Both the position numbers and the translations under genes were made by a program. From positions 1-64,000 of the forward strand of contig SKCR01029096.1 in NCBI GenBank assembly GCA_019454045.1: a DNA stretch of 64,000 nucleotides. The letters are read 5' to 3'. Below the pieces are notes generated by a model. That model was not told the DNA's origin. It made no database searches and saw nothing but the letters and a program-made list of their open reading frames with translations. Position 1 is the stretch's first letter. Every line of letters starts with the position of its first letter. Source of the stretch: Zanthoxylum bungeanum. Taxonomy: Eukaryota; Streptophyta; Magnoliopsida; Sapindales; Rutaceae. Positions 22,432-35,126 of this stretch are shown one piece after another.

Positions 22432-22877
22432 TCAAAATTGTGTATGTAAATTATGAATCGCGTGATGGACATATCCACTGGGATGCATCTTAAGAGTCAA
22501 TGATATGTCATCTAAAGACTCCTTAATCATGTCATCCCTAATGAATTTTATTTTATCTTCACGATTATCAGACAGCATTCCTAAAGAACGACAACGAGTA
22601 TTGTATGTACATCGTGCACATTTATAACAAACACCTAATCATTTAGCTCTTCTTTTCTTAGCATAGGTGTTTTTCCTAAACCGGACAGAAAAGAAATAAA
22701 AGAGTCAAATGATTCACCTACCAAGTGAACTCGTGCTTCAATTATCCAACAAATATCACTAGGAATACCTTTGATCATCAGAAGCCTCATTCTTTCAATG
22801 CGTTATTTGTAGACTTTCATCAGAGAGTTTTGAGGGAAAGGAAAATGCTTGTGAAGTTTTGCGAGAGTTTCCTCCAT
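22432..22877 (-). pseudogene. Unidentified Cys-rich, basic ORF relic between gypsy integrase and LOG
   Basis: Not recognised with confidence. On the minus strand an ATG at 22877 opens METL-like codons, with a stop after VYK and then RMRLLMIKGIPSDICW. After one frame change near 22670 comes a basic run KKRRAK and, past a stop, CYKCARCTYNTRC, that is C-x2-C-x2-C-x5-C, suggesting a small zinc-binding, nucleic-acid-binding protein. The frame continues through IRDDMIKESLDDI to a stop at 22434-22432. A basic run followed by a Cys cluster is also the layout of the small Cys-rich proteins of carlaviruses and allexiviruses, but nothing beyond layout supports that. It sits where Athila elements carry their env-like ORF and is preceded by a good 3' splice site (TTTTTGTAG, AG at 22897-22896). 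Confidence 0.45.
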
Positions 22878-22899
22878 CTTGTCTTGTGACTTTACCTAC

Positions 22900-23712
22900 A
22901 AAAATAAAAAACACACAATATCTCAATATATACACAAAAATATGTGGGTTGTCTCCATACTAGCGCTAAGTTTAACGTCTTCAACCAGACATGATTGCCC
23001 AAACGTTATGATGGACCTGCCAGTGTGAGATTCTATTTTTGACGCTTGATGGATTATCCCCAATAGTGTTTGACACGTTGGCTATTGACCTTGAATGTAT
23101 CATTAGAGTTGGGGTCATGTATCTCAACGGCTCAGTATGGTAACACTTGGGTGATTAAAAATTAACCTGACACCGTGATTTCAGCTTTCCAAGGAAAAGT
23201 TTCAACCTTGAGTTGTATAACAACACCTGCTGCCCTGGTTCTAGTTGTATGCGTATTATTTTCTGATCATGTCATTTCTTGGTCTTTTATTTGTATAATT
23301 TGGCATTCTCATAAGCATGGAGGCAAAAATTTTTTAATTCATTCAATTGTAAGAGTCGTTTCTCAATCTCTGCTTTCATATAAAAATTCAGCTTTGGCAG
23401 TGCCCAATACGCTTTATGTTCGAGCTCCACAAGTAAATGGCATGCCTTTCCAAATATTAATCGGTATGGGACATTCCAATGGGTGTCTTGAAAGCTGTCC
23501 AGTAGGCCCATAATGTATCATCCAATTTTCTGGACCAGTTCTTCATTGTTGAATAAACAATTCTCTCTAGGATTCTTTTGATTTCTCTGTTGGAAACTTC
23601 AACCTGACCACTTGATTACGGATGGTAAGTAGTGGAAACTTTGTGAGTAACTCCATATTTGGATAAGAGTGCATCAAAGTACTTGTTAAAGAAATGTGTT
23701 CCACCATCACAG
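22900..23712 (-). pseudogene. Gypsy integrase, C-terminal part (downstream of the copia B insertion)
   Basis: Continues the integrase of the gypsy element after the interruption: DGGTHFFN-type start immediately left of copia B (about 23712-23680, the second catalytic Asp), then the C-terminal region in the open stretch 23511-23287: [28 protein letters not shown], a well-known Athila/Tat integrase motif. It then decays into RLKLF and SRW-like remnants to about 23080. Stops and frame changes are frequent. Confidence 0.75.
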
Positions 23713-25484
23713 TGTTGGATAATTATGACCCATAATGTCACTATTTGTACAGATCATGGTGTTGTTATACAAATTAACTATGTGACAAAGGAGACTGCTC
23801 TCTTGTCATTTGTGATTAGATCACCTAGATGTATAAATGATAAGAGGTCCTTATGATTAGTTCCTGGATTGAGATGATATGAGATAGTATCAATCCACGA
23901 AGGATTAATCATTAAATATCCATAGTCATAGTATTATCGAGATTGGACATCGATAAATGCGTAAAAGACTAGTATTACACTTGTGAGCGTTGTGAGGGCA
24001 CAATAGCATAGTTCTCATATATTTGGGTATTGGATACTAATGCAAGTGTAATAGGAGGTTGCGTTTTACCGATAGTACAGAAAACAGCTTCACTCTGGAT
24101 AGACCCCCTCGGAATTTCGTTGGTAGTATGACTATATGTCTATGGAAGTCCGAAATCAGGGTAGGTGTATTTTGTCTTAACCTGAGACTTGCACCGCTAA
24201 TACTTGCGACAATCAATATGCTTTGGTTTTGGTCGTCCAGGGCTTTAACCGGTTCTGTGTACGCCTCTACTGGGTATATTGAGAATCGTAGTGTGTTGGG
24301 TGTGATGTCAAGATGGAAGTATCACTCCAGTCATAGTGGAGATAATGTCACGTAGGATACGGTACTAGTACTCTTATGTACTGCAGTCATCGGGATATTA
24401 TGACTAGGTCATGTATATCCAATTATAGAGACTAGTTACCAGACATCCGACATGTGCTTCGTACGGGGTAAACACAATTCCAGCCCCAGGCCTAGCACGT
24501 GGCATCCGATAGTAGATCGAACGATACTACGTATACTACGCCTGATATAGATCGCTTATTCCTGTAAGCATGTTTCTGAAGAATTGGGTAGGCATGGCGC
24601 TTTGCTAGAAGCCAACCTTGTCTTGTAAATCAGTAAAACGTAGTACTTGGTATGTACGTGTTCGGATAGTCCGACGACCGAATTAACTGCCAACATATCC
24701 GGGGATCTCATGGGTCGCTTCCCGAAGATTCACCGATGACGTATGACTCGCACTTTAATTAATCTGGGATTAATTAGATGAGAGAAAAAATTAATCTGGG
24801 ATTAATTACGGAGATATTTTATCTAGGATAAAATATCATTTAAAGAGAGAGAATGATTAATTTGGAATTAATCGATAAATTAATATATTCGATATATTAA
24901 TCGAAATTGGATTTCGACGCGGAATTCAAATTGGATTTTAATTTGGGCGAACGAATTAATTTAGAATTAATTCGTTTGCGATGTGAATAGTAATTATGCT
25001 AGGCATGATTATTTAATTAAATTAGATTTAATTACGCCGTAACGGAAAATTCATTAATTTGGAATTAGCGAACCTGAGCCCGAGAGTATTTGCGAGCGCA
25101 TTCGTATTTCGAATTCGAGTGCGGCACGTAAGTCACATCAAGCATCAAATCATTAGTCACATCAAACGTCAAATCATTAGTCACTTTGAGTGATGTGACA
25201 ACTTGTCACTTGATTGATTGAGTGATATGACTTGATGTAAGTGGTTGGAAAGCTTTTTGAAAGCTTGAATGACATATATTGTTATTTTATTCTTGGAGCC
25301 AAATTTTGTGTTGACTTTTGGAAAGCTTTACACAAACATTTGATATATGTTTTTAATTGGTTTTTGAAATCAATTAACCTAACACTCTCTCACTTCTTCT
25401 CTTCTCTTCTCTCTACTCTCTTCTCTCTTTACACAAACGTTTTATGCTTGATAATCGATCCAAGGGACCGTAGAAACTCCAACA
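23713..25484 (+). repeat. 5' LTR of copia B
   Basis: 1772 bp. It lacks about 300 bp present in the 3' LTR (33130-33440), the sequence jumping from a CT-rich tract to TTTTATGCTTGATAATCGAT. Confidence 0.9.
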
Positions 25485-25485
25485 A

Positions 25486-25497
25486 TGGTATTAGAGC
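25486..25497 (+). promoter_or_regulatory. Primer binding site of copia B
   Basis: TGGTATTAGAGC, one mismatch to the initiator-Met tRNA complement TGGTATCAGAGC, one base after the LTR. Confidence 0.8.
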
Positions 25498-27910
25498 GAG
25501 TAAAAGCATGAAACTTGATTTAGGGCTTAAAATTGGGTTAAATTGATTTTGAGCATGTTTTGGTTAAATTGTTTGATTGAATATGTTTAAATGATGTTTA
25601 ATTGAAATTTGATTGGATCAATTTCATGAAATTTTGTTTGGAACATTTTTCCCCAAAATTCTTAGCTTGACCGAGAATAATGTGCCCTATTTTTTCTTGG
25701 AATTTTTTTTTCGTTGATCATTGGATGATTTGAAACGATTGGGGAAATATTGATTATGGATTTAATTTGATTGAATTCGAATCGGACATAAATAAACTCT
25801 AATGGCCGAGACATGAAAAGCATGAAATGGGTTTGATTTTTGTTAAATATGTTGGACATGTGATGATGAAAATGAGCATAATTAATTGTGTAAATTGATG
25901 CTTTAGAAATATTAATTTGGGTGATTAATTATGACATTACACTTAGGTTAATTAAATTGTGAAATTAGATTTTTTGTGATTTAATTAATTGGGCCAATTT
26001 TAGAAATTGGGCTTGAAAGTTGTAATTGGGCTTTAATGGGCTTGGTTTTACCAAGATTGGTTTAGGCAAATTGGTTGGATCCAATTGGACCCAAAACCGT
26101 TTCCGTAAAGTCCAAATGCGACTAATGGACCTTTAACTGTAATTGGGCCTAATGGGCCTAAATTGGTTTCAAAGGCATATAAGGGTGATTCCCTTAAATG
26201 GGCTTTAGTATTTTGGTTTGACCCATGTTGACCAAAAGCCCATGCCTTAAGAAATTAATTGAAATCTCATTGGACTTTAATTAAATTAACATTGGATGTT
26301 AATCGGGCTTTGAGACCCGTAACGATTAGATTTGGAATCTAAGTCTCAAAGGTTCATTAAAAGTGTAGTTATTTAATTTGAAATTAAATGGTGGATTAGT
26401 ATAGTATTAAATACATATTAAATTGGATTTAATATTGTAGTTTAATTTAATCCAAGAATTCGTACTTTGAGTACTTATTCACAAAACGAGTTTGACTTGC
26501 ACAAAATCAAATCGTTGTTTGAACATTGGATGCTCATTAATTATCAGATTAATTAATTTGATTAGATTGATTGATAGCATGCTTGTGTGAGTACATGGTT
26601 GCGATGCATGAATAATGTATATCGGACGGATATTAGATGGGTGGGGCAATTTTAGAAATTGTTGTAATAAATTTGGAATTTATTTAAATTGGACCTGCGC
26701 GTCCAGCCTATTACCTCCTTACTCATTGTATTTCTCTTCTCACATATTCCCCTTAAAGTAAATGAGGTTTCTTTAGAAGTGTAGTATAACGGGGTAGAAG
26801 TAAATACTTACTATTCCCCTCAAAGTAAATGAGGTTTCTTTAGAAGTGTAGTGTAACGGGGTAGAAGTAATACTTGTGCTAGCGGGAGAGAGGAAATAGA
26901 GAGATTTGATCTAGGATCAATGTGTTTAAGTATCCATCCGCATATCATTATTATTTTATTTATACACACTTTATTATGTATTTAGAATGCATGTTTAAGG
27001 TTGTATGATGATGAGACCTTAACAAAGAAAATAAATTGGTTGTCAATTTGCACGCGAAAAACCCTCGTAAAATATTAAGCATTTTTCCTTCCATTGAGTG
27101 ATTCTTACTCAAGATCCAAGACTGGCATTGGTTTGTTGGCCAAAGTCAAGACCTTTGTCCGTCGAGGATGTGTTTGAATCACGAGAGCTTTGTTCCATAT
27201 TGGTGTCTTGTCCAAGTCGTGATTTGTTGGCCAAAGTCAAGATCACTTCTTGTCCATCGAGATTGATTACGAAGCTTTCCATGGTCAATGGGTTTCGCTT
27301 AACTGAGATCATTAAGTTTGTTGTGCCAAAGCCAAGGCTTAGTTGATTCAGAGGAAAAAGGTTAGGGAATATATTGGATATATTGGCATATATAAGATAT
27401 ATATTTCGGACTTGGATGTCCACCTACTGGATCTAGGAATTGGATGAGATCCAATTGATCTTAGAGATCGACCTAGTTAAGTATCATACAATTTGTTGGC
27501 CAAAGTCAAGATTGTGTGTTATTTAACGGGATCCTAGCCCACTAGGAAACACGGTTTCCCGAGTACTCGACAGAGGGTTAGAGGCTCGCCGAAAAATAAT
27601 GGGAGGCAAGTATTAGATTTGCAATATTCGTTTAGTTACTTGTCATACGCGCTCAATCAAATATCATTTGTCAAATAAATTAAAATGTTAGTTGAACTAA
27701 TATTTAAATGTTATTTTAATTAAATAGTTGGACTGTATTCAAGCTATTTCAATTAATAATTGATTTTATAATTGGATTATAGTAATCAATATAATTGAAT
27801 TTAACCAATTAAAAGTATATTTGATTATGTAGTTGGACTATAGTAATCATTATATTTAAATAGTACCTGAAATCGTTGATTAAATTGTTAGACTATTATA
27901 ATCAAGATAA
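25498..27910 (+). other. Leader of copia B
   Basis: Colinear with the leaders of A and C: TTGTTGGCCAAAGTCAAG at 27133, 27224 and 27493 and the hairpin AATTGGAT-GAG-ATCCAATT at 27438-27456. It also has a private 67-bp tandem duplication at 26746-26880. No coding region. Confidence 0.65.
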
Positions 27911-30900
27911 AATTGAAAGATTAGTGTTTAAAACATATTCCTAGGGAAAATGTGTCTAAACGACTTTATTTTTCATATTGGGAATAACATTTGAGGATAG
28001 TCCTGAAAACTAAGAAGTTACTTTATTGATAAAATAAAAACTTAGGCATAAGCCCGGAGTTAAGCAAATAGTAGAGCATGATCTTTGGAAGATTCATGTG
28101 ATGATAAATTTAGTGCTTAATCCATTATGCTTGCCATAATTACTCCTTAATTTCTTAATCAGAACTAAGGATTAGATCCTTAAAGTACGATAATGAAATT
28201 AAAGGATCTTCATAGATCTATTTTAGATCTTAGAAGTATTAAATTGCAATTAATAACTCTTGGAGAGTTAATGGCTATTCTCAAGGAGACAAATCCAAAT
28301 TTTGCAAAAAGGCAAGAAGCGCAAGGCGCACCTTACTTCGATATTCCAGAAACCCAAGGCTTGGCCAAAGGCTTCTAGAATGTAGAAAATGGCAAAGACA
28401 AAATCATTATTATCTTCTAGGAAGATAAAGGACATATCCTAATATGTCTGTCTAAACTATGGCAAACTGAGTCATTGAAGCATGACTGTCGTATGGACAA
28501 AGCAGACATGAAGGAATTGAAGACGGGCAAGGCTCTGACTTCAAATATGTTTGTCATAAACATATTCAATAATAGTATTAAAATTGGATTTTAGATACTA
28601 ATAGTGGTACATAAATATATGTACTGATTTGCAGCATCTGCTGATAAGCAGGATACTGAATTCAATGAGATTAATCTACGAATCAAAAACGGGACGAAAG
28701 TCGTTGTTTTAACGTAGATACCTAAATTTAGGAACTACCCTTCGGGTGTGTACTTAAATTAGGAAACTGTTATAATGTAACTAGTTTGACTAGAAACATT
28801 ATCTCTATATCGAGTATAACTCGTTGCGAGTGTACCTTTATATTCTAGAACACTAAAGTGTTTTATTATATAAAGATGATATTGAGATAAACACATTAGA
28901 TGTGAATAACAGTATTTATATTTTGAATATAAATAAATCTCAAACATATAACTTGATAAACAACTAGCTCGAACTGATTTGATCAGATGAGACTTATTTG
29001 TGGCAGTGTTGTCTGAGACATATTAAAAAAGACTCGTATATCCACACTTTCGAAGAGTGGGTACTAGGATAAATTTGATTCTATTCAAATAATATCTACG
29101 AATCTAGTTTATTGGGCAAAGTGCCTAAAATACCATTTACTTGGTAAAAGTGTAAGTGCCACCGATCTGTTAACCCTCGTTCATAGTGACATAAGTGGGC
29201 CCATATCTAGCTAGGCTAGAGGTGGATATGAATATTTCGTGACCTTTACGGATGTGGCATCGTGTTATGGTTACGTGTTTCTTTAGAAACACAAATCGAA
29301 AACTTTTAGAGTTTTGACACGAAATAGACGAACAGATCGGTTAAAGTATTAAAACATCATGGTTTGACCATGTTGAAAATAATTGAGCAATAAGTTTCTT
29401 AATATACTTGAAAGAGTATAGCATTCTTTCAATGAGGACTCCTCCCGGAACACTTCAGTTTGACGGTGTGTCCGAACGGAGAAACCAAATTTTATTAGAC
29501 ATGATAAGGTTAATCATGAGTCGTTCTGAGCTACCATTTCCTTCAACGGAAGCATTAATAGTGCAATACTTATTTTGAATAAGGTTCCATAAAAATCTGT
29601 TTGACAGACTCCATATTAGATATGAACAGGAAAGAAACCGAGCTTTCTCACTCCTGATGATTTGGGAATGCTTGGCATACGTTTGGATGATACCAAACAA
29701 TAACCCAAATTGGATAAGTGCTTAATTATAGGTTATTCTAGGGAAACCAAGTATAATACTTATACATCTCATAAGAGAACAATTTAATTGTTGCTCGCCA
29801 TGCGGTTTTCCTTAGAGGAATACCGATATGCAGTGGTAAGTGGGAGGATAGTAAAACTCGATGTAAATTGGAGTAATACTGTTCAAGGCACCGAGTCCTT
29901 ATTAGAACACAAACAGTTCATCAAGAATGAAACTGTACCAATAATCTTGGAATACACAAGAACCGCGTAGGTCGGAGAGAGTCGGAAAACAACCTGGGGT
30001 ATGGGTTTCTGATCTCACCTCATAAAGATGTCAATCTTATTGAGGAAGACGAACTGACTATGCATGAGAAAGTGATACAAGGTATCGACTCCCTATTATG
30101 GCAAAGTGCCGTGAGTCCGAAATGGATTCCATGTATATCAACTATGTTTAGATACTAGTTGTTGTACCGTAAGACATTGTGTCTGTTGGTACTAATAAGT
30201 CTTCAAGGAAGACATACGTGGAAGGCAACATACCAACGTACTAAGCTAGGCTTGTTGCGAAAAGGTATCGTTATCAACATAGTGTCGATTACGATGAAAC
30301 CTTTTATCTGTTGCCACGGTAAATCCATTTGAATAATGCTTGCCGATACTGCATGTTTCACTTATGAAATATGTGAGCTGAACGTCAAAGCCGCTTTCCT
30401 GAAAAGGAAACCTTTTGGAGGATGTTTACAACATCCTGACGGTTTTGCCATACCAAAACTAGCAAACAAGGTTTGCAGGTTATTCGATCCATGTTTGGAT
30501 TGAAGCAAGCATTAGGTTCTTGGAATTATCGTTTTGATGTAATCATAATGGTGTATGATTTGATTCAAAACGAAAATAATTCTTGTGTATATAAGGAGGT
30601 TAGTGGGAGCGCACTGGCAGTGATTGTCCTAAATAATGATGATATGTCATTTCTTGGAAATGATATTCCCATATTACAATCGGTGAAAGCTTGGCTTTCG
30701 TGAAAAATTCTCCATAGAATTCTTGGGATAAACAACCTTTATTCTAGGAATCAAGATCTACTGGGATAGATTTAAAGTTGTTAAGACTCTCCGAAAACTC
30801 ATACATTAATAAATGTACGTGACCTGGTGTCCCATACGCTTTGAGCATATGGAGTCACAAACAGGCCAATCCAAGTGATAGTCACTGGATTGATATTAAG

Positions 30901-31398
30901 AACATATGTTAGTATCTTAGAGAACCAAGGATGATGTCTTAAACTATGGAGAATGAGAACTTCGAGTGACTGGGATCACTGCTGTAAGTTTCCTAACCGA
31001 TAAAAACAACGATATTATACAGTTTGAATAACGGAACAATGAGCTGGAAACCTTCCAAGCAAGATACTATTACCGAATAAACAACAAATGCGGGTTATTG
31101 CTACAGCTGAGACAGCATAGAAGCCATCTAGGTCAATAACAAATCTAATTAGATTAGATATAGTTCAGTTAGCAGCTGAGCTAGGCGTCAGCACAGGCTA
31201 AGGAATTAACGATCTCATCAACGATCCAGATATATACTTCGACTGTTCATCTGATTCGTTCGGATCATACATCGTGGCGATGTGATGATCGAATAAATCG
31301 CATCAGATGATAAACATGCAAATCCGCTGACGAAAGCCTTTCCTCAGCAGTTTGAGCGAACCGTACATAGTTCCGGTGGTAGACACTCGAGTGACTGG
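27911..31398 (+). pseudogene. copia B gag-pol relic
   Basis: Recognisable only by comparison with A and C. The gag start codon is lost (AAGATAAAA near 27906 where A and C have AAGATGAC). Gag pieces lie at 28190-28380, the protease region near 28595 (DTNSG in place of DSG), GAG-pre-integrase near 28995-29110, the integrase start near 29170 (LVHSDISGPI), reverse transcriptase at 30060-30720 with NNDDM where the YVDD box should be, and RNase H remnants at 30950-31340. Stops and indels occur every 30-100 bases. It is the most degraded of the three long copies. Confidence 0.8.
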
Positions 31399-31418
31399 CT
31401 ATAGGCCAAGTGGGAGAT

Positions 31419-33499
31419 TGTTGGACAATTATGACCCATAGCGTCACTATTTGTACAGATCATGGTGTTGTTGTACAAATTAACTATGTGACAAAGGAGA
31501 TTGCTCTCTTATCATTTGTGATTAGATCACCTAGATGTATAAATGATAGGAGGTCCTTATGATTAGTTCCTGGATTGAGATGATATGAGATAGTATCAAT
31601 CCACGAAGGATTAATCATTAAATATCCCTAGTCAGAGTATTATCGAGATTGGACATCGATAAATGCATAAAAGACTAGTATTACACTTGTGAGCGTTGTG
31701 AGGGCACAATAGCATAGTTCTCATATATTTGGGTATTGGATACTCATGCAAGTGTAACAGGAGGTTGTGTTTTACTGATAGTACGGAAAACAGCTTCGCT
31801 ATGGATAGACCCCCTCGGAATTCCATTGGTAGTATGACTATGTGTCTATGCAAGTCCGAAATCAGGGTAGGTATATTTGGTCTTAACCTGAGACTTGCAC
31901 CGCTAATACTTGCGACAATCAATATGCTTTGGTTTTGGTCGTCCAGGGCTTTAACCGGTTTTGTGTACGCCTCTGCTGGGTATATTGAGAATCGTAGTGT
32001 GTTGGGTGTGATGTCAAGATAGAAGTATCACTCCAGTCATAGTGGAGATGATGTCACGTAGGATACGGTACTAGTACTCTTATGTACTGTAGTCATCGGG
32101 ATATTATGACTAGGACATGTATATCCGATTATAGAGACTAGTTACCAGACATCCGACATGTGCTTCGTACGGGGCAGACACAATTCCAGCCCCAGACCTA
32201 GCACGTGGCATCCGATAGTGGATCGACATACACGATACTACGTATACTACGCCTGATATAGATCGTTTATTCCTATAAGCATGTTTTTGGAGAATTGGGT
32301 AGACATTGCGCTTTACTAGAAGCCAACCTTGTCTTGTAAATCGGCAAAACGCAGTACTTGGTACGTACGTGTTCGGATAGTCCGACGACCGAATTTACTG
32401 CCAACATATCTGGGGATCTCATGGGTCGCTTCCCGAAGATTCACCGATGACGTATGACTCGCACTTTAATTAATCTGGGATTAATTAGATGAGAGAGAAA
32501 ATTAATCTAGGATTAATTACGGAGATATTTTATCTAGGATAAAATATCATTTAAAGAGAGAGAACGATTAATTTGGAATTAATCAATAAATTAATATATT
32601 CGATATATTAATTGAAATTGGATTTCGACACGGAATTAAAATTGGATTTTAATTCGGACGAACGAATTAATTTAGAATTAATTCGTAATTAATTCGTTAG
32701 CGATGTGAATAGTAATTATGCTAGGCATGATTATTTAATTAAATTAGATTTAATTACGCCGCAACGAAAAATTCATTAATTTGGAATTAGCGAACCCGAG
32801 CCCGAGAGTATTTGCGAGCGCATTCGCATTTCGAATTCGAGTGCGGCACGCAAGTCACATCAAGCGTCAAATCATTAGTCACATCAAACGTCAAATCATT
32901 AGTCACTTTGAGTGATGTGACAACTTGTCACTTGATTGATTGAGTGATGTGACTTGATGTGAGTGGTTGGAAAGCTTTTTGAAAGCTTGAATGACATATA
33001 TTGTTATTTTATTCTTGGAGCCAAATTTTGTGTTGACTTTTGGAAAGCTTTACACAAACATTTGATATATGTTTTTAATTGGTTTTTGAAATTAATTAAC
33101 CTAACACTCTCTCACTTTTTCTCTTCTCTCTTCTCACGCCCAAGGGGCTTCATTTCCTTCTTCTTTCACAGCTCACTGCCGTGAGTAATAGAGAAGCAAA
33201 GCTTTATTTTTGTGGCAAAAATAAAGAGTGCTAGCACACAAAAGAGACATACAAAGGTGATAGGGAAACCCATCTGTGTGTATGGAATCACAACTCACAA
33301 GCTTGAAGCTTTAATGGACCTCACATGGCCGAAAATGGAAGATCAAAAACTGCTCACTGCCGAGCACCAAGGTAGGCAGAAAATGATTTTGTTCTTCACC
33401 GCATCACCGATCATTGTGAGTATTCCGCAACTTCCTTTGATGTATTCACTTATGTTTTATGCTTGATAATCAATCCAAGGGACCGTAGAAACTCCAACA
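31419..33499 (+). repeat. 3' LTR of copia B
   Basis: 2081 bp, preceded by the polypurine tract AAGTGGGAGAT (31408-31418). It contains the full-length 3' part (33130-33440, including a GTGATAGGGAAACC segment shared with copies A and D) that is missing from the 5' LTR. Confidence 0.9.
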
Positions 33500-33504
33500 C
33501 ACAG

Positions 33505-35126
33505 ATGATTGCCCGAGGTGTTCCAAAGCGAGTGAAAATATTTTTCTTGAGGAAATGTAAAACCACTTTGGAATCATTCGATGGTAGTGTTGTTGCTTCA
33601 ACCCATTTAGAGACATAGTTTACTGCAACCAGAATGTACAGGTTTCCATATAATGGAACAAAGGATCCCATAAAGTCAATCTCTCATATATCAAATATCT
33701 CAACTTCGAGAATACTTTGAAGAGGTCCTTCATTTCTTCTTGAAATATTTCACATTCTCTGACATCTGTCATATTGAAGAACGAATAAGTGAGCATCTTT
33801 AAACAAAATGAGCCAAAATAAACCTGATTGCAGCACTTTGGCCGCAGTTTTATCTCTGCTGAAGTGTCTGCCATATGGAGATAAATGACAATGCTGCAGG
33901 ACACTATGGACCTCCTCATATGGTACACAATGACGCAATAACTGATCAGCACAACATCTGAATAGGTACGGCTTATCCCAAACATAGTGTTTGACTTCTT
34001 TGAAGAATTTCTTTCATTGCTGATGTGTCCATTCCAACGGTCATTTCCCCGATACTGTATAGTTCACATATTCTGCATACCATAGGGCTTCTTGTTGCTT
34101 GATGGCAAACAACTGTTCATCCAATTTATTTATTTTGTGTAAATTATAAATTTTTTATACTAAGAATTCATCCATGAACAGTTGATAATTGAAAACTTTT
34201 AATATTGATTTCTTCATTAGTTTTACCATCAATGGGACTAAAAAATTTCATGAAGACTTTCATGTTTTGTTCTATCATTAAAATATAACATCATTAAAAT
34301 GTGGCATGAGCATTACAGAATCCAAATAGCATCATGCGGAAAGCAAAAGTATCATACAGACATGTGAAAGTGGTTTTCTCCTGATCTTCTAGGGTGATGG
34401 CAATCTAATTATATCCTAAGTATCCGTCCAGAAAGCAATAGAAATCATGTCCCGCCAGTCTGTCTAGCATCTGGTCAATGAATGGTAGCGGGAAATGATC
34501 CATCCGTGTTGCTTTGTTCAGCTTCCTGTTATCCATACACACTCTTCATCCAGTCACTGTTCTTGTTGGAATTAGCTCGTTCATTTCATTGGTGTCTACA
34601 GTCATTCCTCCCTTCTTGGGTACACATTGCATAAGACTTACCCAATAGCTATCAGAGATGGGGTAAATGATGCATGCATCTAACTATTTGATGATTTCTT
34701 TCTTTAAAACTTCCTTCATGATTGGATCAGTCTCCGTTGATGTTCCACTACGGCTTTATAGTCATCGTTAAGCAGAATTTTGTGCTCCAACTAATAGCTC
34801 TCTTGTGCTCACTTAACACTCTCAACAACTTATGTTCCTGCACTCATGTTAGCTACGAAACAATAATCACAAGTAAATCAGAAGAGTTCTCCAAGTATAC
34901 ATACCTGAGATGGCTTGTAAGTGGCTTTAGTTCCAACTGCGGTGGTTCTTCCATCGAGGGATTGACTCGTTCCTTTTTCGGTAGTTCCAAGCTTTCCACA
35001 TGTGGTGTCGATCTAAAGTGAGAGGCTTCATCAAGATAGTTTATACATTCCAGAATCTCATCACCTATTTCTTTATCAATCATGTTGGTGATGCAAGTTT
35101 CAAGTTTGTTAGTGAAAAGTTGCACA
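33505..35126 (-). pseudogene. Gypsy pol: reverse transcriptase, RNase H and integrase N-terminal half
   Basis: Minus strand, from right: 35125-34853 open with PPQLELKPLTSHLRYVYL (pre-RT). The RT proper includes FYCFLDGYLGYN (catalytic Asp, about 34460-34420) and TFTCLYDTFAFRMMLFGF (about 34375-34325). Then an AT-rich disrupted stretch at 34130-34310, RNase H remnant EQLFAIKQQEALWYA (about 34120-34075), a zinc-binding H2C2 region out of frame (33985-33740), and integrase core LYILVAVNYVSKWVEATTLP with first Asp position altered, up to RFGTPRAII at copia B. Defective throughout. Confidence 0.75.

Larger units (their letters stand above)
23713..33499 (+). mobile_element. Ty1/copia element, copy B, full length, CACAG target duplication, heavily decayed
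   Basis: Starts TGTTGG (23713) and ends CCAACA (33499), flanked by CACAG at 23708-23712 and 33500-33504. Joining the flanks restores the gypsy integrase frame (PRAIIC / DGGTHF). Same family as A and C by LTR, leader and pol, but a separate subfamily: LTR sequences diverge and the primer site differs by one base. LTR lengths differ (1772 and 2081 bp) because of an indel of about 300 bp near their 3' ends. Confidence 0.92.
20121..35126 (-). mobile_element. Athila/Tat-like Ty3/gypsy element, internal region (interrupted by copia B, truncated at its 5' side)
   Basis: Minus-strand order from right to left: pre-RT segment (about 35125), reverse transcriptase, RNase H, integrase, two extra ORF relics, 3' untranslated region with a purine tract, 3' LTR. 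The lineage follows from LELKPLTSHLRYVYL before the RT, FYCFLDGYLGYN in the RT and NYVSKWVEA in the integrase, all typical of the Athila/Tat group. Gag, primer site and 5' LTR are absent: the sequence stops matching a gypsy element at about 35126-35135. Copia B interrupts the integrase at 23713-33499. Confidence 0.8.

Noticed and set aside
34853..35125. Whether the 90-codon frame is a host gene
   Set aside because: LELKPLTSHLRYVYL is the standard pre-RT segment of Athila/Tat elements and the frame continues into gypsy RT.
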